Shown here: positions 7,970 through 16,525 of the stretch, one piece after another
Layout of the letters: each line of letters starts with the position of its first letter
How positions within the stretch are numbered: position 1 is the first letter of the stretch
Assembly (NCBI GenBank): GCA_964565935.1
Contig: CAZMGW010000012.1
Coordinates: 1-35,439 of the forward strand
From: JBAXAM01 sp964565935
GTDB taxonomy: Bacteria > Pseudomonadota > Gammaproteobacteria > UBA9339
Reading direction: 5' to 3'
DNA: 35,439 bases
Made by a program: the position numbers and the translations under genes
Notes under the pieces: generated by a model
Database searches by the model: none
The model's input: the letters and a program-made list of their open reading frames with translations, nothing else
What the model was told of the DNA's origin: nothing

Positions 7970-8915
7970 TTCTATTGCTACTGCAAACAATAAACGGGTT
8001 TTAATTTATGGCCATCGTGGCGCACGTGGTTTGGCTCCAGAAAACACCATTCCAGCTTACCACAAGGCATTGGAAGTAGGTGTTGATTACGTTGACATGG
8101 ATGTTGGTGTAACAAAAGATAGCGTTGCCGTAGTTACTCACGATTTGGCTTTAAATCCCAATCTCACACGCGATGGCGCAGGTAACTGGATTAGCAGCAA
8201 AAAACTACTAATCAAAGACCTAACCTGGCAAGAATTGCAAACCTACGATGTCGGTGAGTTAAAACCAAGAACTGCATATGCCCTAGCCTTCCCCAAACAA
8301 AAACCTGTTGTTGGCGCCCACATTCCAAATCTGCAAGAGGTAATTAAATTAGTAAAAAAAGTCGCTGGCGATGAAGTTAAATTTCAAATAGAAATCAAAA
8401 CCGATCCCTCTCATCCAAAATTTACTTTTTCACCAGAACAGATTGTCAAAGCAGTTGTTAAAGTGCTTCGAGAAGAGAAAGTTGAAGAGCACGCTGAACT
8501 GCAAGCATTTGATTGGCGCGTGTTACAGATCGCACAAAAACTTGCTCCCAAAATTGCGACGGCATATTTGACCAGCCAAAGCTTAACTAAAAAAATGCAT
8601 CATCAAGATCCAAAAATTGCTGGTCTTTGGGGCGCGGGGTTTTTAGTTAAAGATTACGATGGGTCTATTCCAAAAATGATTGCCCAACTTGGCGGCAAAA
8701 TCTGGGGCCCTGAAAGTAAAGAGTTGAATAAAAATAATGCTTCTGAAGCGCATAAGTACAATTTAAAAATTATCCCGTGGACAGTTAACACTGAACGAGA
8801 AATGAAGCGCATGATCGATCTTCCGGTAGATGGCATTATCACTGATCGACCAGACATTTTACGCCAAGTTTTAACCAATAACGGTTATAAATTACCTCCG
8901 AAATTTCACCAGTAA
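7938..8915 (+). CDS. glycerophosphodiester phosphodiesterase
   Basis: GDPD-family TIM barrel that hydrolyses glycerophosphodiesters to glycerol-3-phosphate and an alcohol. The family signature HRGARGLAPENT is near residue 26, followed by the acidic metal site DMDVGVTKD (Asp where many members have Glu), VVTHDLAL, QIEIKTD, and the C-terminal WTVNT and DGIITDRPD. No signal peptide is seen, so it resembles cytoplasmic UgpQ more than periplasmic GlpQ. The start is uncertain: the ATG at 7938 overlaps the aminotransferase by 32 bp, and a TTG at 7956 is possible. glpT follows on the same strand, fitting a glycerophosphodiester and G3P salvage set. Confidence 0.88.
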   Translation: MISGKNLGSINSIATANNKRVLIYGHRGARGLAPENTIPAYHKALEVGVDYVDMDVGVTKDSVAVVTHDLALNPNLTRDGAGNWISSKKLLIKDLTWQELQTYDVGELKPRTAYALAFPKQKPVVGAHIPNLQEVIKLVKKVAGDEVKFQIEIKTDPSHPKFTFSPEQIVKAVVKVLREEKVEEHAELQAFDWRVLQIAQKLAPKIATAYLTSQSLTKKMHHQDPKIAGLWGAGFLVKDYDGSIPKMIAQLGGKIWGPESKELNKNNASEAHKYNLKIIPWTVNTEREMKRMIDLPVDGIITDRPDILRQVLTNNGYKLPPKFHQ

Positions 8916-8990
8916 CATGCAACAGACTGATTATATTGATTTTTTTATTTGAGTCGCGAGCATTTTATAAACTTAATTATTTTTACGCTA

Positions 8991-9017
8991 TCGACAACCA
9001 GATAAACCCCGTATAGT
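8991..9017 (+). promoter_or_regulatory. possible promoter for glpT
   Basis: TCGACA (8991-8996) and TATAGT (9012-9017) are separated by 15 nt, shorter than ideal, in the AT-rich gap before glpT. Weak and read by eye. Confidence 0.25.
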
Positions 9018-9061
9018 CTAACCATACAAATAAAAATATACGAAATTGTACATAAAAAATC

Positions 9062-10456
9062 ATGGCATCAAGGATATTAAAAATATTTCACCCGGCACCA
9101 CATAGAACCAGACTACCGCACAAAGATGTTGATATTAATTATAAGAAACTACGCTGGCAGGTATTTATCGGCATTTTCACCGGCTACATTAGCTTTTATC
9201 TCTTACGCAACAATTTTTCCCTTGCCATGCCACATCTGCAACAAGAGGGTTTTACCAAAACTCAACTTGGCTTAATTTTTTCAGCCCTCCCCTTGGCCTA
9301 TGGAATCAGTAAATTTGTTATGGCCACTGTTTCTGATCGCAGCAATCCTCGATATTTTATGGCCGCGGGATTAATTTTTTCCGCCCTAATAAATATTTTT
9401 TATGGAACGCATTTTATTTTGTCCTGCATTCCTTTGATGTTTTTACTAATGTTTTTTAATGGTTGGTGCCAAGGCATGGGTTGGCCAGCAGCTGCTAGAG
9501 TAATGGTTCATTGGTTTACTAAACGAGAACGCGGAACCAAGATGGCAATTTGGACCACCGCCACAAATATCGGCGGGGGATTGATTGCCCCTTTAGCAAT
9601 TTTGGGAACCATCATTTTTTCTTCCTGGCATAGCATTTTTTATTTTCCCGCAGTTATCGCTTTAATAGCCGCCGTTTTTGTATTGCTTACCGTACGTGAT
9701 ACTCCTCAATCTGAAGGGCTCCCGCCAATTGAAGAATATAAACCAGAAACTTCCAGCAGTACTGTTGCTAAGGATTGCGAAAAAGAATTAACAGCCAAAG
9801 AAATTCTTTTTAAATATATTTTTGCAAATAAATATTTGTGGTATCTCGCGTTGGCCAACGTATTTGTCTACCTTGTTCGTTATGGAGTAATTAATTGGGT
9901 ACCAACCTATTTAACCCAGGCAAAAGGATTTGCTCAGGATGCAAGCAGATGGGCCTATTTTATGTATGAGTTTGCCGCGATTCCAGGCACAATTTTATGT
10001 GGCTGGATCAGCGACAGGTTTTTTCGCGCCCATCGCGCTTCGGTTTGTATAATTTTTATGTTGATTGTTGTTATTGGGATTTTGGCTTATTGGTTTGTGC
10101 CGGTTGGCAATGAATTGTATGACTATATCGCATTGATTACAGTGGGTTTTTTTGTTTATGGCCCGGTGATGCTGATCGGAGTGTATGCCTTAGATTTGGC
10201 GCCCAAAAAAGCCGCGGGAACTGCAGCTGGATTAACTGGACTTTTTGGTTATGTTGGTGGCGCCGTGATAGCTAATATCGGGATCGGATGGGCAGTTGAT
10301 AGTTTTGGCTGGAACGGTGGTTTTATTATGCTCTTGGCCTCATGTTTTTTATCAATTTTCTTTTTGGCTTTAACTTGGAATGCAAAGGCTGTACAGATAA
10401 CAGAAAATGAAAAAGAAAGTTTACCGAAAGGGCTAACAACAGGAGAAATGGATTAA
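9062..10456 (+). CDS. glpT: glycerol-3-phosphate:phosphate antiporter
   Basis: Inner-membrane MFS transporter of the organophosphate:phosphate antiporter family, 464 residues with about 12 hydrophobic segments. It matches Escherichia coli GlpT over most of its length, including FHPAPHRTRLP at the N-terminus, YLLRNNFSLAMP and FVYLVRYG (which carry the two substrate-phosphate arginines), GMGWPAAARVMVHWF (with the functional His), RDTPQSEGLPPIEEYK in the central loop and ALDLAPKKAAGTAAG near the end. No good Shine-Dalgarno precedes the ATG. GlpT homologues import host G3P in several intracellular bacteria; that use here is inference. The next gene converges 5 bp away. Confidence 0.94.
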   Translation: MASRILKIFHPAPHRTRLPHKDVDINYKKLRWQVFIGIFTGYISFYLLRNNFSLAMPHLQQEGFTKTQLGLIFSALPLAYGISKFVMATVSDRSNPRYFMAAGLIFSALINIFYGTHFILSCIPLMFLLMFFNGWCQGMGWPAAARVMVHWFTKRERGTKMAIWTTATNIGGGLIAPLAILGTIIFSSWHSIFYFPAVIALIAAVFVLLTVRDTPQSEGLPPIEEYKPETSSSTVAKDCEKELTAKEILFKYIFANKYLWYLALANVFVYLVRYGVINWVPTYLTQAKGFAQDASRWAYFMYEFAAIPGTILCGWISDRFFRAHRASVCIIFMLIVVIGILAYWFVPVGNELYDYIALITVGFFVYGPVMLIGVYALDLAPKKAAGTAAGLTGLFGYVGGAVIANIGIGWAVDSFGWNGGFIMLLASCFLSIFFLALTWNAKAVQITENEKESLPKGLTTGEMD

Positions 10457-10461
10457 CGAAA

Positions 10462-11364
10462 TCAGCTATCCATCGACCACTGGAATTTGTATTCCCTATT
10501 AAGAAACAAGCAAGACACCTCACTATCACTATCGCTTTTGGACTTCTCTATTACTCCTTTCCCTATTTTACTGCGCTTCTCATCATCGCTGGATTTTTCT
10601 ATAAATTCTATTAACCGTTTAAATTTTTCATGCAGTTCTTTTTCCTCCGTCTTATCTTCTATGTTTTTAACATACCTATGAAGTTTAAATAAATCCCTAT
10701 TGTCAATAGCCAGATAGTTAACAAAGTTCCTAGACTCAGTATCTATGACATAAATAGCATCTTTAGCAATAATAAAATTATCATGTCCAATATCAACAAA
10801 ACGGGTGAAATAGACAAGCATGAGCAAGTCCCTTAGTTCATCCCAAGTAATCGGTCGATTAACTCTCTCGATATGCTCTGCATATATATGAACATAATCG
10901 TTATTGTCTATTTTAATAGTCGGGTGCCCCCAAATAAATTTTATCTCAATAGGAATCGTTTTGGAATCTGTAACAATAAGCTTTTTTGGGACTTTTATAT
11001 GTCTTATATGCAAATCAACGATAGCGCGCTCTAAAAATTTTACGCCTAAAATCCTACCTATGCCTGTATCAGTATCAGACTTGAGATACCAACATTTCCC
11101 TTTTTTTACCTGCTCAAATTCTTCCCGGGTCAACAAAACTTCATCTCTCCTAAGATTGCGAAGCCAATCTTTAATAACCTCTCCTCCCCTATTATCATAT
11201 AGGTCTTGAAAACTAACTGGGGAGATAGATCCCCTATAAGAAGCATTATCAATACGGCTAGTTGTAAGAGCGGCTTCTATGGCATCTAAACTAATGGCAT
11301 AAACACAAACACTACAACCCAACCAAATCAAACAGATAATCGATATAACAATATTTTTTTTCAT
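10462..11364 (-). CDS. exported protein with kinase-like catalytic motif, function unknown
   Basis: A 300-residue protein with a clear signal peptide (KK, then a hydrophobic stretch ending near VYA at about 23), so it acts outside the cytoplasm. I do not recognise an established family. Residues 125-215 recall the C-lobe of protein-kinase-like folds: VPKK, then YAEHIE as a possible hinge, then VDIGHDN (Asp191 and Asn196 spaced as in the kinase DxxxxN loop), then YVIDTES (Asp208 in the DFG position). No glycine-rich loop is evident. The C-terminal third is highly charged. It lies 23 bp after the L,D-transpeptidase gene and converges with glpT. The CDS is confident; the kinase resemblance is inference. 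Confidence 0.75.
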   Translation of the reverse strand: MKKNIVISIICLIWLGCSVCVYAISLDAIEAALTTSRIDNASYRGSISPVSFQDLYDNRGGEVIKDWLRNLRRDEVLLTREEFEQVKKGKCWYLKSDTDTGIGRILGVKFLERAIVDLHIRHIKVPKKLIVTDSKTIPIEIKFIWGHPTIKIDNNDYVHIYAEHIERVNRPITWDELRDLLMLVYFTRFVDIGHDNFIIAKDAIYVIDTESRNFVNYLAIDNRDLFKLHRYVKNIEDKTEEKELHEKFKRLIEFIEKSSDDEKRSKIGKGVIEKSKSDSDSEVSCLFLNREYKFQWSMDS

Positions 11365-11387
11365 AATCGTTACTAAGAAAAAAGAAA

Positions 11388-12086
11388 CTAAGGCTGCACA
11401 ATAACTTTGGTTGCTTTGCCATTACCAAATTCAACAAATTCTTTATTTAACCATTCAGCATCTTCGTAAAATAAGCGAACACACCCATGACTGGCATGAT
11501 ATCCTGGCACTGCTGGACTGGCGTGTAAGGCATAACCACCGCGAAAAAACATACAGAATGGCATCGGCGCACCGCCTTCTGGTATTGGGTATTTAGACGA
11601 TGAGCAACCCGGCCCGCCTTTACTTTGAACATAATAACTTCCAACTGGAGTACGACACCCTCTCCCCACATCAGCACACCAATCCTGACCAGCCGATATT
11701 GGTCCCCAGTGTACTAACGACCCAAAAGTATCGTAAGCAGCAAAAGCTTGATCGCTCAAATCAACGATTACAACGGTTCGATCAAATGGAGTAATACGAG
11801 TTGGAAAAGGAGCAAACATAAGTTCATCTGCCTGATCAAGATCGTTCGGCAGCGCTATAACCATACCCGGCTCCAATTCTATATTCATCCGGTTGATCTT
11901 CTTCACAATATATTGCCGCCTAGGGTCTGGCAATAATCTGTCCCAAGTATAGCCTTTTTTGATTTTAATACAGGTGTAACCTGGCTGGAAACACAACTGC
12001 TTGCTGTAAGATTTAGCAGCATAAGCAAATTGTGGAAGCATCCACAACCCTAATAACAAGGCAGATACCATACACTTCGTCATCAT
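11388..12086 (-). CDS. L,D-transpeptidase (YkuD/ErfK family), exported
   Basis: A 232-residue periplasmic enzyme that forms 3-3 peptidoglycan cross-links or attaches proteins to peptidoglycan. A signal peptide ends at about AYAAKS. A LysM-like region follows (GYTWDRLLPD through LEPGMVIALP). The YkuD catalytic domain carries YALHAS and the motif SHGCVRLFYEDAEWL with the active-site Cys. A GGAGGG is 8 nt from the first ATG; a second ATG follows at once. Legionella EnhA proteins belong to the same family, so a role in cell-wall remodelling in a host is possible. It begins 16 bp after the MFS gene ends, suggesting a shared transcript. Confidence 0.92.
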   Translation of the reverse strand: MMTKCMVSALLLGLWMLPQFAYAAKSYSKQLCFQPGYTCIKIKKGYTWDRLLPDPRRQYIVKKINRMNIELEPGMVIALPNDLDQADELMFAPFPTRITPFDRTVVIVDLSDQAFAAYDTFGSLVHWGPISAGQDWCADVGRGCRTPVGSYYVQSKGGPGCSSSKYPIPEGGAPMPFCMFFRGGYALHASPAVPGYHASHGCVRLFYEDAEWLNKEFVEFGNGKATKVIVQP

Positions 12087-12102
12087 GATCTAATCCCTCC
12101 CT

Positions 12103-13392
12103 TTATTTTCGCCAAACCGCAATACAGTGGGTCTCCTTAATAAAAAACGCACTCATAACTGCTGCAATAAAATAACAGATCGGTAATACCACAAGCGCCA
12201 TCTGATACCCATGTAAACTGTACACACGGACACCATCCTGAATCATCCCTTGCCAACAGAAATCTAAAATTCTACCAACCAGCGGCTGAAACAAAAGTCC
12301 CCCTGCAACTACCGCCATATTATTCAATCCATTGGCTGCGCTGTTGGTATGTGGAGAATTATTATCTCTAATCAATGCAAACGATAGGGTCTGCCCAGCG
12401 GAGGCAAATCCGATCATAAATATTAACAAATATAAAACCACAGCTGGGAGATTAGTCACAAAAATCACAACCATCATCGACACAGCACCGGCTGTGCCAC
12501 AAATGCTCATAAACACACAACGCTTTCGCAAACGATCGGAAATCCAACCGATAACCGGGCTGGCTATTGCAACCCCAAGCCACACAAAAGCAACTGCGTA
12601 AGCTGCTGCCGCTTTATCGAGATGGTGACTGATGCAAATAAACTCTACTCCCCACAACCCCAAACCCAAAATTGGCGCCCAGATAAGAAAAGAGTAAAAA
12701 GCAATCGACCAGGTTTCACGACTATGCGTAATGGTTTTAAGATCAAACCAAATAGAATTATTTTCAAGTTTTGGACGCTCAATTTTATGTGTGGCAGGTT
12801 GGTTACGCACAATCAGCGCAATCAAAATTGCCAAAGCAAACCCAACATAGGCAAACCCCAAAGAGGTCGTGCGCCAATCAAAATGTTTGAGCAGTAGCGC
12901 TACATATTTCGTGCCACTAAATCCACCGATCGCTCCCATCATCTCCGCAATACCCACAAAAAGGGCAAAGTGGATCGGGGGAACCCAGCGAGCAGTAAGA
13001 TGAAGCACGCTAATAAATGCACACGATGCTGCCCCACCCATAATCATACGCGCCAGCGAAGCCATATAAATGTTGGTCGCATAGGCAAACAGCAGCACTC
13101 CAAAAGCAAAAATGGCGCAGACGCAGGTTAAGATAATTCGTGCGCTATAACGATCCAGCAATATCCCGCCAAACAACTGCAAAGGGGTATAAGTTAAATA
13201 AAAGAACCCAGACAACAAACCTACCTTGGTCGCATCAATCGCAAATGCGCGCATCAGATCGTTTTGCATCACCCCTGGCGCAATTTGTATAATAAATTCA
13301 TAAAGATAGAAACACGCGGCAAGTAAGAAAATGATTACTGCTTGAAAGGTGATTTTTTCCGCGAAGATATTTTTGGATGATGTGTGTGACAT
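12103..13392 (-). CDS. MFS transporter, 12 membrane segments
   Basis: An inner-membrane permease of about 429 residues. MFS features include the loop 2-3 motif GGILLDRYSAR, an Arg/Gly-rich segment in helix 4 (ARMIMGGAASC) and the matching motif in the second half, GWISDRLRKRC. Substrate unknown; it resembles the family of intracellular gammaproteobacterial permeases that includes amino acid importers, but this is only an impression. The ATG giving MSHTSSKN is chosen. A longer frame to 13551 exists, but its extra 53 residues are the out-of-frame reading of a zinc-ribbon ORF, so they are not real. The L,D-transpeptidase follows 16 bp downstream. Confidence 0.9.
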   Translation of the reverse strand: MSHTSSKNIFAEKITFQAVIIFLLAACFYLYEFIIQIAPGVMQNDLMRAFAIDATKVGLLSGFFYLTYTPLQLFGGILLDRYSARIILTCVCAIFAFGVLLFAYATNIYMASLARMIMGGAASCAFISVLHLTARWVPPIHFALFVGIAEMMGAIGGFSGTKYVALLLKHFDWRTTSLGFAYVGFALAILIALIVRNQPATHKIERPKLENNSIWFDLKTITHSRETWSIAFYSFLIWAPILGLGLWGVEFICISHHLDKAAAAYAVAFVWLGVAIASPVIGWISDRLRKRCVFMSICGTAGAVSMMVVIFVTNLPAVVLYLLIFMIGFASAGQTLSFALIRDNNSPHTNSAANGLNNMAVVAGGLLFQPLVGRILDFCWQGMIQDGVRVYSLHGYQMALVVLPICYFIAAVMSAFFIKETHCIAVWRK

Positions 13393-13495
13393 GTTCAAGC
13401 ACATTACAATAACAATCAACAAATTACACACTGTCTTGAATAAAGTCAAATTGTATACGGGTGATGGTTTGGCCAACCAATGGGCTTCACCGGCT

Positions 13496-13702
13496 TTATT
13501 GACAATCCATACAGAGTATACGCCCACCAAACTGATCACAACAGTAATCAATTACACCCTCTGTCACCTGTGCCCCACACCCATCACAATGTTGGCAATC
13601 CATACAAAATATACGCCCTCCAAAGTGGTGCTGGCAATAATTAACCACACCGTCAGTCACTAGCACATCACACACTTCACACTTTGGACCTGATACAGCT
13701 AT
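13496..13702 (-). CDS. short tandem zinc-ribbon ORF, start codon unclear
   Basis: The minus-strand frame closing at 13496-13498 encodes two copies of a Cys-rich unit of about 30 residues: CEVCDVLVTDGVVNYC then FGGRIFCMDCQ, and CDGCGAQVTEGVIDYC then FGGRILCMDCQ. Each has two CxxC pairs plus an extra Cys, the layout of zinc ribbons found as tails on nucleic-acid-binding proteins. The frame is open from 13786, but no ATG, GTG or TTG lies upstream of the first CxxC. ATA at 13700-13702 is shown as the boundary for want of better; an ATG a few bases upstream is out of frame. It may be a decayed gene tail or a miniprotein with an odd start. The coding signal itself is strong. Confidence 0.55.
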   Translation of the reverse strand: MAVSGPKCEVCDVLVTDGVVNYCQHHFGGRIFCMDCQHCDGCGAQVTEGVIDYCCDQFGGRILCMDCQ

Positions 13703-13740
13703 TCCATTAAGTTTACTTAAAACTTGGGGGGTATATATAA

Positions 13741-14160
13741 CTAGGGGTTCTGAAGCTTGCTCAAGCCAAGAGGTATCATAGTGCGATCATATTCCGCAAT
13801 CGCTTGTTGCTTTTCTCCATCGCTCTTATATTTACTAGGACGAGTGGGATGACTAGGATAAGTTTGATACAACCCTGGGATATCATTGCTATTAATACAA
13901 TTGGTTTCCTCTTGTAACGCCTGCTCTCTAGGCATGGGACCTGCAAATACAGTCATGGTATCAAAAGTGTTGTAACGCTTGGTAGCAGCAACCGCATGTT
14001 CACGAGCCCTTCTTTCAGGATTATTAGTGATACCACAATACACCACCACGCTTTCTCCAGATCGCTTGGCATACGACAATCTATAGACAAAAACATCATT
14101 GTCAGCAAAAACCAGCTGCGCATAAAAAATTATTGCAATGCTAAAAAGTATTTTTTTCAT
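13741..14160 (-). CDS. exported GIY-YIG-domain protein
   Basis: A 139-residue protein with a signal peptide (KK, a hydrophobic core, cleavage near VFADND). The mature part is a small GIY-YIG fold: VFVYRLSY and VYCGITNNPERRAREH give the two-strand motif with the Arg and His positions, and EQALQEETNCI holds the metal-binding Glu. GIY-YIG proteins cut DNA and are normally cytoplasmic, so export is unusual. The C-terminal 45 residues are Pro/Lys-rich. It is divergent from tRNA-Lys and followed by the zinc-ribbon ORF. No strong Shine-Dalgarno is visible. The domain call is good; the activity is unproven. Confidence 0.8.
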   Translation of the reverse strand: MKKILFSIAIIFYAQLVFADNDVFVYRLSYAKRSGESVVVYCGITNNPERRAREHAVAATKRYNTFDTMTVFAGPMPREQALQEETNCINSNDIPGLYQTYPSHPTRPSKYKSDGEKQQAIAEYDRTMIPLGLSKLQNP

Positions 14161-14176
14161 AAGCCAGAATATGAAA

Positions 14177-14205
14177 TTGACTCAAAGCCCGTAGACAGTT
14201 ACGAT
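14177..14205 (+). promoter_or_regulatory. sigma70-like promoter for tRNA-Lys
   Basis: TTGACT (14177-14182), 17 nt, then TACGAT (14200-14205), ending 24 nt before the tRNA. Good spacing and a near-consensus -35. Confidence 0.6.
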
Positions 14206-14229
14206 GAGCGTTGTTTGAAAAATTTTCAT

Positions 14230-14305
14230 AGGCCGTTAGCTCAGTTGGTAGAGCAGCTGACTCTTAATCAGTTGGTCGTGGGTTCGACCCCCACACGGCC
14301 TACCA
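14230..14305 (+). tRNA. tRNA-Lys (anticodon CTT)
   Basis: Complete cloverleaf: acceptor stem AGGCCGT/ACGGCCT, D-arm GCTCAGTTGGTAGAGC, anticodon stem GCTGA/TCAGT with loop CTCTTAA (anticodon CTT), T-arm GTGGGTTCGACCCCCAC, discriminator A and encoded CCA at 14303-14305. Confidence 0.95.
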
Positions 14306-14353
14306 ATAAATTCAATTGGTTGCACGTTGGTTTTGTATTTGATAGTTGATTTT

Positions 14354-15571
14354 TTAGGATATCAAATACTGTTTTTCAAGCAACTTAAACCTCGCATACA
14401 CTTTTTTCACATACTCCCGCTTTTCAGTATACGCACCCGGATAAAAACTGCGCTTAAAACCGTACAGAATCACGTCTCGCAGTGCATCTCCAGTCAAGTT
14501 AAAATTTTGTACCGCCAGCATGATTTCTTTGGTAACCGTAGTTTTACTTACGGTTCGATTGTCAGTACAAATTGCGACGCTCAAATGACTATCAAGCATA
14601 CGAGCAAAAGGGTGGTCTTTGATGTTCTCAAAACCAGGGACCGTTTGCAGATTGCTAGTCAAACAGACCTCAATCGTAGTTCTCCGATCCGCGATATACT
14701 GCACTAACTGCCGAATATACTCTTCTTTATCCTGAATCTTAGGATCAGTAATTTTGTCCTGAGCAAAAAGATGAAAGCCGTGCCCAATTCGATCGGGATA
14801 AAGTTCGGTAACAGCCTGATGGATACTTTCTGGCCCATAAGCCTCTCCCGCATGCACGGTTAGATTCATAAAATTTTGATGGGCAAAGTGATAAGCCTGC
14901 TTATACCGCGCCGGTGGATTCCCGTCTTCTGCCCCAGCCAAATCAAGCGCAACGATCGGCACACCACATTTATCCCGCGTCTTCACACACGCTTTGGCCA
15001 GCTCATATGAGGCAATAGCAAACACCTCGTTTAGGCTGTTCTGCTTATGCACCTCAAGCAACTGATCAAAAAACTGGGAAAATCCCTTGCCAAATGACCG
15101 CATGGCACATGCAATTATTCCATAATTGAATTCCGGCAACTCCCCCGATTTAACTTCTGGCCTTTGGTTATATTCCGCACGCGCTTTATTCATTCCTTTA
15201 CTAACACTCAAAAGCACACGATCAATATCCTGATTGTCGTTGATATGAAACTGGGGAGCAAAGCGAGCCTCCACATAACATACCCCTTCGTTGATGTTAT
15301 CCATCGCAAACTCATAACCGATCCGCTCCAGATTCTCAGGTGTCTGCATTGCCTGGATAGTCAAACCAAACCCCTGGAGATACGCCACCAAATTGGCATA
15401 TCGGTCCTTAAAAACCAGCTCATGCAGCCCCTCGACGGTATAGGAAGGCAACGCCAACTTTTGCTTCTGACTCAGATCAATTAAAGTCTCAATCCGCACA
15501 GAACCATCTAGGTGCACGTGCAGATCACTTTTCGGAATTTTTCTAATAAATTCAAGCAGTTTGTCTTGCAT
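14354..15571 (-). CDS. add: adenosine deaminase
   Basis: Zn-dependent amidohydrolase-superfamily enzyme converting adenosine or deoxyadenosine to inosine forms in purine salvage. The signatures are in order: DLHVHLDGS (zinc HxH and substrate Asp), TVHAGEA (zinc His and catalytic Glu), RIGHGFHL (catalytic His), and ICTDNR (zinc Asp). At 405 residues it is longer than the 330-350 usual for Add, mainly through insertions in the middle; the exact nucleoside specificity is therefore less certain. A GGAG precedes the ATG, which lies 18 bp after fmt, so it probably shares the tig-clpP-cupin-fmt transcript. Confidence 0.9.
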   Translation of the reverse strand: MQDKLLEFIRKIPKSDLHVHLDGSVRIETLIDLSQKQKLALPSYTVEGLHELVFKDRYANLVAYLQGFGLTIQAMQTPENLERIGYEFAMDNINEGVCYVEARFAPQFHINDNQDIDRVLLSVSKGMNKARAEYNQRPEVKSGELPEFNYGIIACAMRSFGKGFSQFFDQLLEVHKQNSLNEVFAIASYELAKACVKTRDKCGVPIVALDLAGAEDGNPPARYKQAYHFAHQNFMNLTVHAGEAYGPESIHQAVTELYPDRIGHGFHLFAQDKITDPKIQDKEEYIRQLVQYIADRRTTIEVCLTSNLQTVPGFENIKDHPFARMLDSHLSVAICTDNRTVSKTTVTKEIMLAVQNFNLTGDALRDVILYGFKRSFYPGAYTEKREYVKKVYARFKLLEKQYLIS

Positions 15572-15589
15572 AAATATAAACTCCTACAG

Positions 15590-16525
15590 CTATCGTAATT
15601 GTTTGCCCACAGCAAACAGCTGTTGGTGAGCATTAAGAATATCTGCGATCAACAATGGCTTGCCGCCAGAAAGTTGGATTTTTATCAAACGCAACACCCC
15701 ATCACCGGTCGCTACATCAACACCATTTTTACTTGCCTGTATTATCGTGCCTAAATCAGCAGACTTAGAATCGATATTTTGAGTTTCTGCCTGCCAAATA
15801 CGAACAACTTGCCCATCAATTTCCGCATAAGCAACTGGCCATGGATTGAAAGCGCGGATCATACAATCTATTTCGAGCGCACTCTTCTGCCAATCAATTC
15901 TACCCTCTTCTTTTGTTATTTTTTTGGCATAGGTGCTTTGCGCATCGTTCTGCACTGTGATTTTAGCCCTACCAGCTTCAATATTGGTCAAAACTTCAAG
16001 TAATAATTTTGCCCCAAGTGAGGCGGCTTTTACAGATAACGTTGCTGTGGTATCGGTGGTGTCTATTGGTAAAACCTCTTGTTTATAAATGCCACCGGTA
16101 TCAAGCCCAGCATCTATTTGCATGATAGTAACCCCGGTCGCTCGATCGCAAGCCTCAATAGCTCGTTGGATCGGTGCCGCGCCGCGCCAACGCGGTAATA
16201 GCGATGGGTGAATGTTGATACAACATTTAAACATATTTAGCACTGCTTCTGGCAAAATCAAACCGTATGCGACATCAATTAAAGCATCAGCAGCCAAATC
16301 TTGTAATTGTTTTTGATGGGTTAGATCTTTTAGGGTCTCGGGTTGATAAACCGGTAAATTATGCGCACTAGCCCATTTTTTTACCGCGCTAGCAGTTATT
16401 TTTTGTCCGCGTCCCGCAGGACGATCTGGTTTGGTATAAACCGCGCAAATTTTATGAGGTGAGTTAAATAATGCTTCTAAAGCAGGAAGAGCGAAATCTG
16501 GGGTGCCAGCAAAAATTATTCTCAT
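15590..16525 (-). CDS. fmt: methionyl-tRNA formyltransferase
   Basis: Transfers a formyl group from 10-formyl-THF to Met-tRNAfMet for translation initiation. 311 residues, the standard length. The N-terminal GART fold has IIFAGTPDFALPALEAL; the catalytic Asn/His lie in INIHPSLLPRWRGAAPIQRAI-type sequence and the Asp in MQIDAGLDTGG. The C-terminal OB-like domain starts near FNPWPVAYAEI. The ATG touches the stop of the upstream cupin gene. The usual partner def (peptide deformylase) is not beside it in this window. Confidence 0.95.
   Translation of the reverse strand: MRIIFAGTPDFALPALEALFNSPHKICAVYTKPDRPAGRGQKITASAVKKWASAHNLPVYQPETLKDLTHQKQLQDLAADALIDVAYGLILPEAVLNMFKCCINIHPSLLPRWRGAAPIQRAIEACDRATGVTIMQIDAGLDTGGIYKQEVLPIDTTDTTATLSVKAASLGAKLLLEVLTNIEAGRAKITVQNDAQSTYAKKITKEEGRIDWQKSALEIDCMIRAFNPWPVAYAEIDGQVVRIWQAETQNIDSKSADLGTIIQASKNGVDVATGDGVLRLIKIQLSGGKPLLIADILNAHQQLFAVGKQLR

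Noticed and set aside
13393..13551. 53-residue N-terminal extension of the MFS transporter
   Set aside because: The same bases encode the conserved zinc-ribbon repeats in another frame; the MFS protein starts naturally at 13392.
13349..13663. 104-codon + strand ORF with an internal repeat
   Set aside because: The repeat is the antisense shadow of the tandem zinc-ribbon units.
14303..14323. Short inverted repeat ccaat/attgg after tRNA-Lys as a terminator
   Set aside because: Only a 5-bp A/T-rich stem overlapping the CCA end, and no U-tract directly after it.
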